In this document: positions 11,098-23,600 of the stretch, in pieces | Numbering within the stretch: position 1 is the first letter of the stretch | Layout of the letters: every line of letters starts with the position of its first letter | Assembly: GCA_002682825.1 (NCBI GenBank) | Contig: NOKP01000007.1 | Span: forward strand, 930,001 to 994,000 | DNA: 64,000 nucleotides | DNA from: Neonectria sp. B-13 | Lineage: Eukaryota > Ascomycota > Sordariomycetes > Hypocreales > Nectriaceae | Direction of reading: 5' to 3' | Translations under genes and position numbers: made by a program | The notes under the pieces: model-generated | The model's database searches: none | What the model saw: only the letters and a program-made list of their open reading frames with translations | Told to the model about the DNA's origin: nothing

Positions 11098-13313
11098 TTG
11101 CGTTGCTGGAGGTGGAGGCGGAGATTGTGATCTTCTTTGGTGCTGGATAGAGCAAACCTTGGCTGGCGTCGATACCTTCTAGAGGGTAGACTGTGGTTTG
11201 TTCAGGCCTTTTGACTATGAAGACAACAAGCTCAAAGTCGAGAGAACCGAAACACGATATATATCGACTCCGGAAGGAAGAGGGGCTTGTCGCTGCTTCG
11301 AACCAAGGTTGAGCTCTGAAGAGGGATGCCAACGACAGTTGATGAAAACCGACAAGAAGAGGGACTCGATGCGGAGAATGTCGAGACCGACGATGATGGC
11401 CTTCAGATGCGAGAGGATGGTCGTGGTTGGGCACAAGTCGAGGTTGAAAGATGCAGTTGGGTTGTCCAAACAGGCAGCTACGATATCCGTGCGGCACGTC
11501 CCTTTTCTTGACGATGGAAAGTGTTGATGAGTTTGTTGGAAGCAGTGGGATTTTGCATCAAGTCTCTCGGGTCGAGTCGACTACTCGGACAGTGATATAA
11601 CGTCACGGTTGGTCTTTAGAAGGGATTCGAAGTTGGGATTCTTGTTGTCGTCAGTGCTAACAAGAGGAAGGGGGATGGATGGATGGATGCCGGAGCGACC
11701 CAAGTGAGGCGTCGACGATGGTTCGCCTCAGTTCACAGCGTGCGCTAGGGGTCGACCACTAGGACCGCAGGACAGCATGGCCATCTCACACCTGGTATTC
11801 CGTGGCATAGTACTGGACGCAAACGCAAAGCGATGGTTATTGGGGCACACAATGTCGGTCAGGGTGACGCCAGACGCCCGCGCGCCGAGCCACATCGTGG
11901 CAGAGGCATCATGTTGAAAGCGAGGGTATCAGACGGACTGTCGACGCGATGTGAAAGGAGGGCAAAGGACGAATCGGATGGATAGCGTGGTGTAGTGCAT
12001 GGCGGCGCAATCGACGAAGGTTCTGACTGCCATCGTGGCAGCACGGCACCCAAACAGGCTTCGGACACCTTGACACGATCCCGGCGAGAATCAACCAAGG
12101 AGGGAGAAGAAACCGCGACAGTGAAGAACGGCAACCTGGGCGATGGTCTGGTATTAACCAACGGAACTCATACCAAGACATCGGTCATCCGTGGCTCCGG
12201 TCGCAGCAGCATGCCAGCCACTTCAACAGCAGGGACAAGGCACATGCGGGCGATGGCATGCAGCACATCATTACCGCCCGTAAAGGAGCTAAGAAACCCC
12301 AGCTTGCACGCCCATGGCACTATGTGCCGCTGTGGCGTTGACAGCCAACGCTTCCAGGTTGGGCTGCTGGAAACCAGACAACCCCGGCAACGCCGATTTT
12401 TGATGAAACCCCAACGCTCCCCAACCAGCGATGATTTGTGGCCTTCTCCAACCCTGAACTCACACCTTGGTCCAGATCAGAGAGAGCCTTACTAGGAATG
12501 CTACGCAACCTTAGCCAAGACAAAAGCTCAGCACGGGCTGCTCACAACGTCACTGGATAAGCAGCTCTGCACAGTGCGGCGAGAGGAGAGTGACTCTGGC
12601 TGCCCCCCAACGCCTCTCTGATGGGTCACTTGCAGAGAGATGTATGTCCAGATTGAGAACGATGGAGGGATAGATGCACATGAGTGGCAGCATTCTTGGG
12701 TCTCGACCCGTTCAGGCATGGTAGATCACTCAAGCCACCCAAACCAAGACCTTATTGGTACTGCTACATGGAACTTGGCTGCACTGCTGCAGGAGACGAA
12801 AACACCCGCCAGACCCGCAACACCGGGGATCGGAGATGCGGAGTTCCTCTGCTTGCAGCCGCAGCTAAGACACTGATTATCACCCTTGTTGGTTCGGTGG
12901 TCCGATTGAGACCTGCCAGAATTGAATCCAGGACATGGATGCGGGGTTTTGTGGGAAATCGCCAGTCCATTGGAACCATCTACCTATCTATACCACACGA
13001 AAACGAAAGAGAAGAGCGAAAAAATACACCGTTTGAACTTGCAGACTCCAGAGCTCAGACCGAGAAGACAGGGAACCTTGCCAAATGCGGCCGTCTCGTA
13101 CTTTTGAGAACCTGATCAAGGTGGAGAGACAAAACATGTACAGAAACGGAATGGGGATATAGAAAGCAAATCTAAGAACCATGTCGCCAACAAAAGGAAA
13201 GAATTGAATGACTTCTCCCTCAAATATTGCACACCTCGTCAACGCGCCAAGCCGAAGTGGCACTGGAGTCGAACGGTCATTGCGGGTATCGAAAAACCGT
13301 TGTCGGAAAGTCT
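11098..13313. other. Intergenic region between the two low-complexity genes
   Basis: About 2.2 kb. Several frames of 60 to 166 codons occur on both strands, but none has recognisable domains or convincing splice sites. The bases just upstream of 11097 form the probable leader of the gene at 10244-11097. Otherwise I see nothing. Confidence 0.35.
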
Positions 13314-13995
13314 TTAGCGGCGGCTGTTCGAACTGCGATAGGCGTTGTCGAACTCGGCGATCCGTGCTTGGGCGGCGGTTCTATGCCGCTTCTTGGTGCG
13401 AGGTTGGTGACTTGGACCACCTAGTTGCGCCTGTGAATGGGCAACGAATGTGGCAGTTCGATTCACGTCGGACGTACTAGGTTGAGGATACACGTTGACA
13501 TCGTCGGCGTAACGCTCATCTCCCCGGAAGCTACAAATCCGTTAGATCAAGTGTTGTTGGTGGTGAACATTAAGTCACCCACCTGCCCGCTTCAGCGCCA
13601 TCAAAGCCGTTGTTGGCAGGACGCCGGCTATCATGATAATACGCTTGGTCCTGGCCCTGAGGGTACTGTTGGGAATAGTGGCCTTGGTGTGTCATGGCAG
13701 GCTGTTGTTCTCGGTATCCCTGGCGTGGTTGTCCCTGCTGTTGGTGTCCTTGGTGTTGATACACCTGCTGTTGGTGTCCTTGGTGTTGATACACCTGCTG
13801 TTGGTGTCCTTGGTGTTGATACACCTGCTGTTGGTGTCCTTGGTGCTGATACCCCTGCTGCTGGTGTCCTTGGGGTTGCTGATACCCCTGCTGTTGGTAG
13901 CTTGGGTACCCGTGTCCTTGGGGTCCTTGGGGCATGGCCTGGCCCGACGAGCCTTGGGATGCGTCCCAAGGAGTATAACCTTGCTGTCCAGCCAT
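13314..13995 (-). CDS. Prion-like Q/H/G/Y-rich tandem-repeat protein, two exons
   Basis: Not recognised as a named family. Exons run from 13995 to 13583 (413 nt) and from 13530 to 13314, across a 52-nt intron with donor GTGGGT, branch CTAAC and acceptor TAG; the product is 209 residues. Residues about 30-110 are a Gln/Gly/His/Tyr-rich array built from decapeptides of the type Q-H-Q-G-H-Q-Q-Q-V-Y, encoded by a 30-bp DNA repeat. The composition recalls prion-forming oligopeptide repeats such as those of yeast Sup35. The second exon encodes a different, soluble-looking tail with R-T-K-K-R-H-R-T and a terminal S-R-R. Start choice: the ATG at 13995 has a good context (GTCATGG); an in-frame frame continues 49 codons upstream but lacks similar composition. 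The intron and the in-frame second exon make coding status likely; function is unknown. Confidence 0.68.
13741..13890. repeat. 30-bp coding tandem repeat (minisatellite)
   Basis: The unit starts TTGGTGTCCTTGGTG on the plus strand. Copies at 13741-13770, 13771-13800 and 13801-13830 are identical, the copy at 13831-13860 has two changes, and a diverged copy follows. It keeps the reading frame of the minus-strand gene and encodes the decapeptide array. Confidence 0.92.
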
Positions 13996-16395
13996 GACGA
14001 AAATCCTCCGATGGAAGATGTGCTGTGATGAATGACAGAGCAGTTTCAGGCGCTGAGGAAAGAGATGGGCGACAGGTGACAGACGTTGGACGACAGGCGA
14101 CGACAGACGACGATGGCTAGTATTAACGAAGTTGCAAAGCAAGCTGTGGTTGAACTCAGGTCGGCTGGGAGTCCTCGAAGAGTCATCGGACTTTATACTG
14201 GGATCGAGGAAGTACCGCCGTACTCAAGGCTCACACCCAAGTGTGTGCTCCGCCATGCCCGACGTGGTGACTACGGAAGTTGAAAAAGAAGCGGCTTCGT
14301 GCCGTCTTTGTTGTGGATTATGAACGAATAGAGCCGTGGTCCAGGATCTAGGATCCAGAAACTAGAGGCAGGTAATGCCAATAGTCTTCCACAAGCCTCA
14401 CTGCCTTTGTTAGCCTAGGTCTTACGGGCCAACGACACGGCTTGGTTCAGGAGAGCCAGGAGAGCCCCGAGGAGAGCCTTTCCTCCATAGCCCCCAAGGC
14501 ATCACTATCGTGCGTGGCGCGGAGTGTTTGGTTTTGTGCGACGGCGCGCTTGGATGGAGGCAGTGATTCTTCACTTGAGCTCGGATTCCTGCCTGACACC
14601 CTTCAGGTTCTTTTCGACGTCGAGGCAGCGGAGGAAGGATGAGGCGGTCGGACTCGGACGCTAGGTTGGGAGTGTCGAGGTATTCAGCGGTACTCAGGGG
14701 TATGCCATGACGTACGTGAAAGGAGGAGCCGGAGCTTGCATCGGTTGGTGCCTATGGCAAGTTACGGCAGAGTCCGCCATGGTTCGCGTTTGCCTTCAAA
14801 ATGCAAACGACGCGTTTTCGCACTTGATGTTCGTTCGTTTCGACTGCGGTCCCGGGTTCTGGCTTCGCGGGAGGAGTCATCTGCTAGAAGGACCAGAAAA
14901 CGGGGCAAATACAGGAGGAGTCAAGAAGGTGTTGAGGCGAGGGGAACGAGCCAAGGGAGGAAGCATGCTTATTGTATGCATCTCTTCCTGCAGACTGCCC
15001 CAAATCAGGCCGGCACGAGGAAACAGTGGACACAGCAAGGGCCGACAGCAGTCTTACGAGGAGCCTTGTCTCACCTATTCCACGACCCCAAGGATGTGTT
15101 CAGCGCGGGTACCGGGTCTCACCTCATCACTCGCGTGGAGAGGGGGTGCTTCGCGAGCTGCAGACGGCAAGGAACGAGACGGGCCAAGCAATTGGTGGTA
15201 TCTAGACTCCCCTGTGCTGGAGGTGAGACAGAGGCGCTAGAGTACCTATGCTCAAAGCATCACAGCCGCTCATGCTGTGCATCTCGTACCCTGGCATCAG
15301 TTACGCAGGGCCTGATGCTGGTTCCGGTGGCGGCACACCTTCGTGTAAATTCAAGACGAGAGCCGATGCGGTATATCCATGCACTACGACACACAGAGAC
15401 CACGTATTTCATCATGAGATGCGATGGAAAACCATTCTGGGTTGCCGATGCTGCCAGAATTGGTTTGATGGGTGGTATTGTTGTGCCCTCATGTGCGGGG
15501 GGGCAGCTGTGGAGGTTGGCGGGTTGGTTCCATTGTCAACTGTCACCTCCCCACACTCAATCAAGCAGCTGTGTTGCGGCTGAAAGATGCGCAAACATCA
15601 CCTGACACCAGTCGATAATGCACCGAATTGGGCTAAAGGTGTTGTCGTTGATACCTATTCAATTGCTCTGTTGCTACATAATGTGTCGCTCAACGAAGAC
15701 GAGAGAGTCTTTGGTTCCCGTTCCCTCGCAGGGCATGGGGCTAGAGACGCATATCTCATCACAATGGCCCGTTTCCCGCCACCCAACCACGAATCTCGGG
15801 TTCTCAGCTAAAACAGGAGGGGCAAGCAAGATCTCAGCTCTTGAACCCTGACGCTGCACCTCTCGCCCAGCGATGCGTCAATTAGCGGGTCCAGCGGCAA
15901 ACCGCCAACCGCCTCAAAGCCAGTGTTAGCTCAGTTACTGCCATCTCCTGCACCACAGCAAATCCCCTTGCCGCTGGCCCCCGCAGACCTAGAGAACGCC
16001 AGTACTGATCGCATCGCTGGTGTCTCGTTGCGGCACGTCATGCGGGATAATGTACCGTGCCGCTGTTACTCACATGGCGTGATGTGCCTGTGCCGCTGTA
16101 CTGCACATGTGGAATATCGCACTGTAACGGAGTGTGCATACTGGTCTCGCGAAGGTCCAGCCTCGGCCAAGGTTGTGGGGGATTGGGCCGATCATATACG
16201 ACAACAACGCATCTGAAGATTGGCCGGTTGCGCTCTTCGCCGAAGGTCGGAGGGTGAGGCTCAAGCGAAGGATCACGAAGGGTGTCGAGAGGGCCGTCAC
16301 CCGTCGCCGAGACACTTCGTGTATGTACGTTGACGCCTTCACACCCTCTTTGGAAAGCCGGCCCCCACGTTATTGGATCCATGTTCGCCCCCTCA
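13996..16395. other. Intergenic region, GC-balanced, no supported gene
   Basis: About 2.4 kb. It includes the probable promoter of the repeat gene. A plus-strand frame of 289 codons at 14736-15605 is the longest, but it has an Arg/Ser-heavy, mixed composition, no domain and no leader, and I do not call it. Confidence 0.35.
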
Positions 16396-16695
16396 CTATC
16401 GGCGAGCCGCTTTGGAAACATAGACCTCTTGAGAGGTTTGGGCTTCTTGAGAGGTTTGTTGGGTATGGACGCGACCGCCATCTTGGTCCTTTTCGCTCTT
16501 CTCGTTACACACGCTGGCCCGCTGGCCATGTGAGGTCGGGACCAGGCGCAAAGGCTGCCATGGACCGTCGGGATCCTTGAGCCATTCCAAGACCCGAGAA
16601 GCGACCTTGGAAGATGCGGATCTGGTTGCAGCATCATCAATAGTTGCTTTCGTGACCCTGTTGGCACTGCGTTTGCTAGCGCTCTTGTTGGCCAT
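16396..16695 (-). CDS. Possible small basic hypothetical protein (99 aa)
   Basis: Not recognised. The frame starts with an ATG in good context (GAAGATGGCC) and encodes 99 residues, beginning M-A-N-K-S-A-S-K-R-S-A-N and ending S-K-A-A-R-R. Codons mostly end in C or G, as in the confirmed genes nearby, and there is a short hydrophilic segment L-E-W-L-K-D-P-D-G-P-W. A 17-18 bp duplication near its 3' end encodes two T-S-Q-E units. Like the two low-complexity genes at 10.2-14.0 kb it is on the minus strand and ends in basic residues. No intron, domain or signal peptide is visible, so chance is a real alternative. Confidence 0.3.
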   Translation of the reverse strand: MANKSASKRSANRVTKATIDDAATRSASSKVASRVLEWLKDPDGPWQPLRLVPTSHGQRASVCNEKSEKDQDGGRVHTQQTSQEAQTSQEVYVSKAARR

Positions 16696-19600
16696 CTTCA
16701 ATTCGTGGGTGCTGAAAAGACTCGCGGGTTAGGTTTCGTGTCCTATGAGGACGTCCTCGTGGGGAGACCCTGCACGTACCTCGAAGGTCGGCTCCCTTGT
16801 TGAACAAATCGCGAGTCGGACGGTGTCTGGGAATGGGATCGAGAGATCTCTGCTGCAAAGGTATCCGACTTCATTTGCGTGGTCGAGGCTGCGGTTCTGT
16901 CTGTGCGGTCTTGTCAAATCGCATGAGGCCTTGCGCAGACTAGCTGATGTCGCGAAGGCCTCATTTATATCGCCACAAAGTCGGATGCGGCTCAAGGAGC
17001 GGTAAAGGACAAGACAGATCCTCGTGGCCCATCATTTGATGAAGCGGGTTGGGCATCACCGACGATCTCTTCCCTGTCAACTGATGGTCCAGATTTGGCA
17101 GACCGGATATCACAAAATGGATTAAGTTTATGGGACAGACACAACCCCGTCTGTCGTATCAGAGATAATCCGTCGAAAACTACCTACAGAGTGCCCGCTT
17201 TGTTTGTCAGGAGAGCATTTCACAGGCAACCACCTAGCGCTCGGGGGCTGAGGCACGAGCGACGGCTTCAAGCTCATCAGTGGCCTCAAGAAGCGCTCTG
17301 CAGCGCCTCATGTTGACCGGTGTGTATGCTTAACATCATCAAGTGCCGGGTCTTCGGTTATCTGGAGATCCGCCCTCTCGAGCTGGCTGAGCCCTCAGCC
17401 TCAAAGAAGGGTGGCCAGCCCAGCCAAAGACGACTTGAGTTGGCTGAAAGACCCTGGACCCCTGGCGAGACTCACTCCCACACTTCATTGTTAATGGGCT
17501 TTGTATTTGTACAAGCACTGCAAGCGGTCTGGTCAATGCAGGTGTACCCAGAACTCGCGATGAGGCTCCTTGAAAGCTTCGCCCGCAGTGGCTCAGACGA
17601 GGAAGTAGAAGGCCTGGGCATAGAGCGGTGAGCGAGACCATCAGCCTCTTCCGCCAGTTAGCTCATCTCCGATGTTCTATCGTCATCTTGTTCTCATCAT
17701 GTAACAGGGCGCAAAGTCGGTCGGAGGCATCACATGGAACGGCAGCGCAAGACCAGCCAACCTGTCAAATCAGCCTCCAAGCCCAGACTAAGGCCCAATC
17801 CAAGGCTCACTTCTCAACCTTCCACGTTGCTTCGATGGTGTTTGAGAGTGTCGAGGTGGCACAGCCCAGTCCGGTGATCTAGACTCCCGAGATCATCGAA
17901 ACAAGCCGTCGAGGCCGTGACAAAGCCCCCTCAAAGCCCTCGGGTGGCTGCATCACCACAGGCAGCAACTTTGACCACGTCTTTGGCACTTTAGTGATGA
18001 CTGGGTACCGATCCGGAACTTTTGGTGCGGCTGCACGTTCCCGCCCGTTACCGATTGTGCTGTGTCCTCCGAGAAGTAGTACCTCGCAGCAGGACTGCAG
18101 AGGCTTGCAGTCTGGGTATAACGACAAGGTACCTGGAAACATGGCCAACCGTTTAAAACTCGACGTACGCCGATTTGTTGGCCCGCGCCTCTTACGGCAC
18201 ATGACGTTTCGCTGCTGGGTACAGAACTGCCAACGTGTGGTTACGCCCCTACAACAGACTTTAGCCCATATGCATAACACATTCTCCTGCAATGAGGCGA
18301 AAGAGTGATAGGAGATGCCAGCATACTCAAAATCCCTGACAAGGCGGTGATATTCACCGGTCCAGCCGGAGTCGCCGGCAGCGGTACAAGAGAGGCGCCA
18401 CAGAGTGTGCTCTGTACGTGCCCAACTAATTGGCCTGGCAAGGTCAGGCTGGCCGGCCGTCTGTTCTGTCTCTCGACTAGCGGGTTGGTCTCGTATAGAC
18501 ATGCGACCGCACTCAGACTACCCTTAATGTCCTTTGATTGGGCTTTCCCTTTGAAATTTTCTGAGCTCTCGCTGACTTGACTGCACTGCTATTAGATTCA
18601 TCAGTAAATGCCTCACAGTTGGCATCTTCGCGAGCAACGGCCATCAAATTACATCATCAAAAACAGCTTCCCATACCGGAAAGCCCAAGCGGACATGGGA
18701 TTTTGAGAATTCGATCTTCCAGGTTGTCGTATTTCAAAGTCTCTCATCTCTCATATCTCATATTTTATGCGACGTTCCTCGACGTACAGGATCGGGCACT
18801 ACGCCCAGGCCGCTAGAATCACCTGCAACCGGATACAGTACAAATTGCAACCTAACCGCAGGTGTCAACCAAAACAAGTTAATGGCTAAATGGAATTGAA
18901 GCGTGGTCGTCATGAGAGGGGGGCGGTTGAAACTCTGACCGCCAGTGCTCTAGGTGCATATTGCGCCTGGCCATACACAGCACATCACCTTCTTCACCGC
19001 CCATCCGGGATATCGCGACCTCTCATTTCGGTCATTTACAGCTTCAGCATTGCAAAGCTCAAAGAGAATCAGATTGGTGGCCTTGTTTATAACATGTCGT
19101 TCAGTACAGCAAATCGGTTGGACTGGAACAACTCCACAGCTCCGCATCTTAGGACGACTTGGACGGACTCATTGGGACGTCGACAGCCAACCATGAGCCA
19201 ACCCCAGACTCTCCGAGGGTCAGTGCTGAATAGACTCTTGCACTGCCTCTCACGGTCAGGGGGTACTGCTTTCCCTTCGATCTCGGGGCCGGGTGATGTC
19301 TCCAGCATGCGGGTGATGTGAGAATCACACAACTCTGGACGAACCAGGACGTTTCAACTCACATCACAGGGGCTGTGCAACCACGGCCTCACGTAAAGGA
19401 CTTGGGAAGGATCCATACTAAGCCGTCCCTCCATTCTGCACTCCGCACAGCCTGGACTCCTCGGGTGCTTGCATCGCACCCACTTCCCACGCGACGTCCC
19501 ATCCGCCGCCTGCGGGTAGCTCCGCACCACGCGATAGAAGACAAGGATTACAAACAGTGCGACGATGAGTGACTGGCCCTTTGGGCAAATGATTTTGTTG

Positions 19601-20600
19601 GAAAGTCATAGATCAAACTCGAGGAGACCGGGTGCGGGCCTAGCCCCTCGTTCGCCTCACTTCTCCGCCCTGCCAAAGGACGCCATGGTCGCATAGCGAC
19701 TCAGGAAAACGGCCACAGCAATCCACCAAAACCCATGGCCAATAGTCACGAAGAGCACTTTCGTGCATCCGAAGCAATAATACTGGGCAGTATCCCAGGG
19801 AACATGCGTACAGGCCTGCAGGTGTGCATGAAGTATCTTTGCGCGACTCGTCGACGTTGGGGGGAGGGGAGGTGGGTGTCACCAGTACATAGCGCTGGGA
19901 GGGAAGCCCATCGATGATAGGCCCTCGCCACCTCAGATGGGCCTTCTAGAATCAAGACCTGGGCTTCTTGGTGGAGTCCGGATCCTGGATGCCATGGAGC
20001 AGGGACCGGGAGGCGTCCGGGGCGACAGACGTCGGGTGATGGGTGCGCCGGCAGAGCAGCACTTGCCAAACACAGCCATCTTCGAGGCTTCTTTGTCCTT
20101 TGATTCGCCGGTAGTTTCCAAGCCACCTTTTCAATCCTGACACCTCTTACATCCATGTACGTGGGTAGAAAGACGTCATATCAGACGACCAAAGTTCTGT
20201 TATCGCTACTTGTCATTGACTCCTGAGATTTGCCTTTCTCACTCACGCAGTTAGTATCGTGCTGCAACTTTCCGGAGGGGATCATGTGCGGATACGGTGT
20301 TCATCTTGGAATTCGGGTTGGCTCAAGTGATTTGTGCGCCCCCATCTTACCAGGGGCCCCGGCTGCCGCGGCCGAGCCGAACGGAGGAGAGCCGGCCGAG
20401 AACCCACTGTTCCGGAGGACCCACTCCGACAGACTGGACTCGCCGTGTTGACGCTGTGTCTTCTTTCTCACGATGAACGATCGAGCATGTAACTTGTTGA
20501 GGTATCATTGCTTGATGGGAGAGTTTCGGTCTCTTACATTCGTTTAATTGAGTCTTCCTGAACGGAATATGATTAGCCGAAGTGAATCTGCCATAATCGC
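16696..20600. other. Gene desert, part 1
   Basis: About 3.9 kb with scattered frames up to 207 codons (17879-18502, minus) that lack domains, leaders or splice sites. No repeat, RNA gene or transposon coding sequence was recognised. It may contain decayed genes that I cannot identify. Confidence 0.35.
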
Positions 20601-23600
20601 CCATTATTTCCCCAGTGTATCGATCGCTTGCCTGCAAGCATCAACGCTGGAAAAGAATGAAAAGAACAGAGTCAGTCAGTGCAGTATACCTTGGATAAAC
20701 CAGAAGGCCCAAAATGAACATGCCATGCCATGATGTACCCAGAATGACGGATGGGGGTGGCCAAGAGATCAACACTAGAATCACCAGGAAAGGGGTATCA
20801 GAAATTGATCAAATTGACCCAACGCAAACTATAGAACTGCTTTCTTGTGTAGCTAAGAATATCATGGCAATAAATTTAATGCTTGATAGGATACCTTCGG
20901 ACACATACTCATATTTGGAAAACTATACTCTACGAACAAGCCCCCTACCGTCAACTGCATGCTGTTCCACACATAACATGCGAAACTTACCCAATACAGT
21001 AATGTTTTTGTTCGTGTATCTTTAGTTCTTTACTCAATTTAAACGTTCTCTCAGCCCGCGAGCCTAGAGCCTGAAGTCAAGGCTGCCATCTGGCGCCGCT
21101 CTAGGGCGATACCAGCGTCGAGGTGGATGCTCAGTTGTTGAGGTGACCGGAAACGACGAAATCTCTCTCACACCGGCGGTAACTACGGATCACTGCCGTC
21201 GCCTTTCTAGAAAGACTACGAGCTCATCATGAGGAACAAGCTTTCCTTTTCTCCCGAGTTACAGGTCGCCATTGAGAACTGGTGATTCCTCGGGTGCGGT
21301 TACGCGCCTGGACTACAACCAGGAAATTATGACTACTCGCTTTGAGGGATTGCTACGCTTTGCAACGTTCAGTGTTTTACCTCGAGTGAAAATCCCTGCG
21401 AGAGGAATTTGACCGAACGGGGTATTATAAAAATTCCCTTGTACACAAGTGTGGGTTTGGTTTAAGGTGGTCTCAGCTTTTAGTACTGGAAACTACATGG
21501 TCACAAAGTCATCATGCCAATTCAAGGGCTTTCATACCGATCTGTTGAAGAACCAGTTTTTTTAAAGTCAACTTGGTACTAAGCTATTGAGAAAACCTGG
21601 TGTTGGTCCAGACAACAACGTCCCTCTTGAGGAGCGAGCGGCTGATCCGGCCAGAGGACCAACGTATCAGATATGGCTCTCTCGCATTGTATTCTCAACG
21701 AATCACAACGATCTTTGCCTTGCAGTTAAGAGAGTTGATATGCTTTTAAAAGCAATCCGCCGTTCATGGCGAGCGCGAGAACGTCTGATTTGACAGTCTC
21801 AGTCCATTGAGAGAATCGAGCCACCACACCCGGGCTAAGGGCACCAACAAGGTTTTACACCACCGAGAACCATGACAGTCGATCGAGCAAATAGATGCAG
21901 CAGCTACTTATAATAATATGTCACTAAGATAGCGACCTAGCAGTCGAAAAGATATTTCAGGTAGCTATAGCAGTACGCTAGGAGGCGAACACCCCTGTAT
22001 TGTGTTCAATGTACATGGCAATACACAAGGCACTTGAAAGCCCAATGCATGAGAGAACTCATCGCCATTCAACCCATGAGCTTCATCTAGTAAACCGTTA
22101 CACATGCACAAATGGAACGGTCGAAATGGCATCCAAGCTGGGCAAGTGGAAGCGGAAGTTGGGACACCAACTGTCGATATCGATAGAGAGAGAGCCCAGG
22201 GAACCGCCCTTCGATAAATCAATCGGCTGAGAAGATGTGTACAAGCCAGGACTTTCCCCGACTCTGGCACTTCAGATCAAGACTAAAAGGAAGCGTGACA
22301 CGATGCAGCGGCTGGTCTTAGGAAAGCATGCACCAGCTTCGTTTAATATAGTTCTACTTTGATCTGGCCAGTGAATTCCCACGTAACCACTGAGACGTCC
22401 ACACTATCGATGCATTCAAATAGTCATGAATCTAATCAAAGCGTGTTCGGGCACCAAGCCATGCCATCCCGCCAGGCTTTTGTTTCTGTGTGCGAATGGA
22501 ACCTCGACCTGTCCCGCCTAGATCAGTCGTTCTGCCGAACTTCAGTGTCGTGGAGAGCATACTTCATCTAGAAATGTTCAAGCTGCAGCTGCCTGTGGCT
22601 CAATTACCATTTATTAGAAGGGTTATTAAGGCCACGAGACGATCCAGAAGCAAGGAAGTAGATATTTGCTGGGCGTAGTACCCTTGTCGTCAAGGCGACT
22701 GGTGAATAAACCGCCCAGGAATGTCGCTGGGTGAGTGAAGTGGGTAGCGTAAACTACATCTTCGAGGTTTTGAATGGCTTACTGGAAGCCAGAATGGAAG
22801 AAATCATCTTTGAAGCAACTATGACGGGCAGACGATACCTCACATGCATGGATTCAATCGCCATCTAGAGTGCCTAGACAGTGAAGTACAATGTGGGTAC
22901 ACTTTTGAGACCGCGGAGGGTCCGTATATGTTGCACGCTTGTTATTCACCCCTGGTTTGTGGGCTTGTTGGCCGCCACTGCCGTGAGTATTTTGCAAGTA
23001 TTGCGAGGGTGAGATACTGGTCTGGTAACTCTTGCTTCATTCCTTAGTCCCAGCAAGAGAGTGCATCAAAGTGCATCAATTCTCAAGAACATAGATTGAG
23101 ATGCAGTACTGGGGCCAGATGGGGATCAAATCTTGATAATACCAACCTTCGAAGGTCGACCAAGAAGCACTTCAATGACACTAAGCTGATTTAGGAGTAT
23201 TGTCATCTCGCAAGATGCTAATTCCGTCAATAATTCAGTTCGACGAACTAGGCCTAGTACTATGCTATTCATAGTGCTTCTTAGTCGACCTTGGAACGCA
23301 TTGTCAAGAAGGTATGACAGGCCTGTGAGTCGTGATCAAGCGGTCTGCATGGGGCCGGTTAGTCTTCAGACATTCACCAAGCCCACGTCCTCAGAATGGA
23401 TACATCGCAAGGATTAGACCGTAGGCGCTGTTTTCCTTAACTAGCGAGCACTGCCGACAAGGTACCGCAAAGTGGCCCTGGCATGGAACGTGAAGGTCAA
23501 CCTCGAATTTCTCCATCCACTTGATCCTGGTGAGCCCGCGTGCAAGCGAATTGCCCACATCCCAGATAACGGTGAGAGAATAGATATGTTTAGCCGCCTA

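Noticed and set aside
14736..15605. 289-codon plus-strand open frame
   Set aside because: No domain, no pyrimidine-rich leader, Arg/Ser/His-heavy composition and overlapping frames of similar size suggest chance.
17879..18502. 207-codon minus-strand frame in the gene desert
   Set aside because: Mixed codon use and no recognisable domain; scattered rare codons unlike nearby genes.
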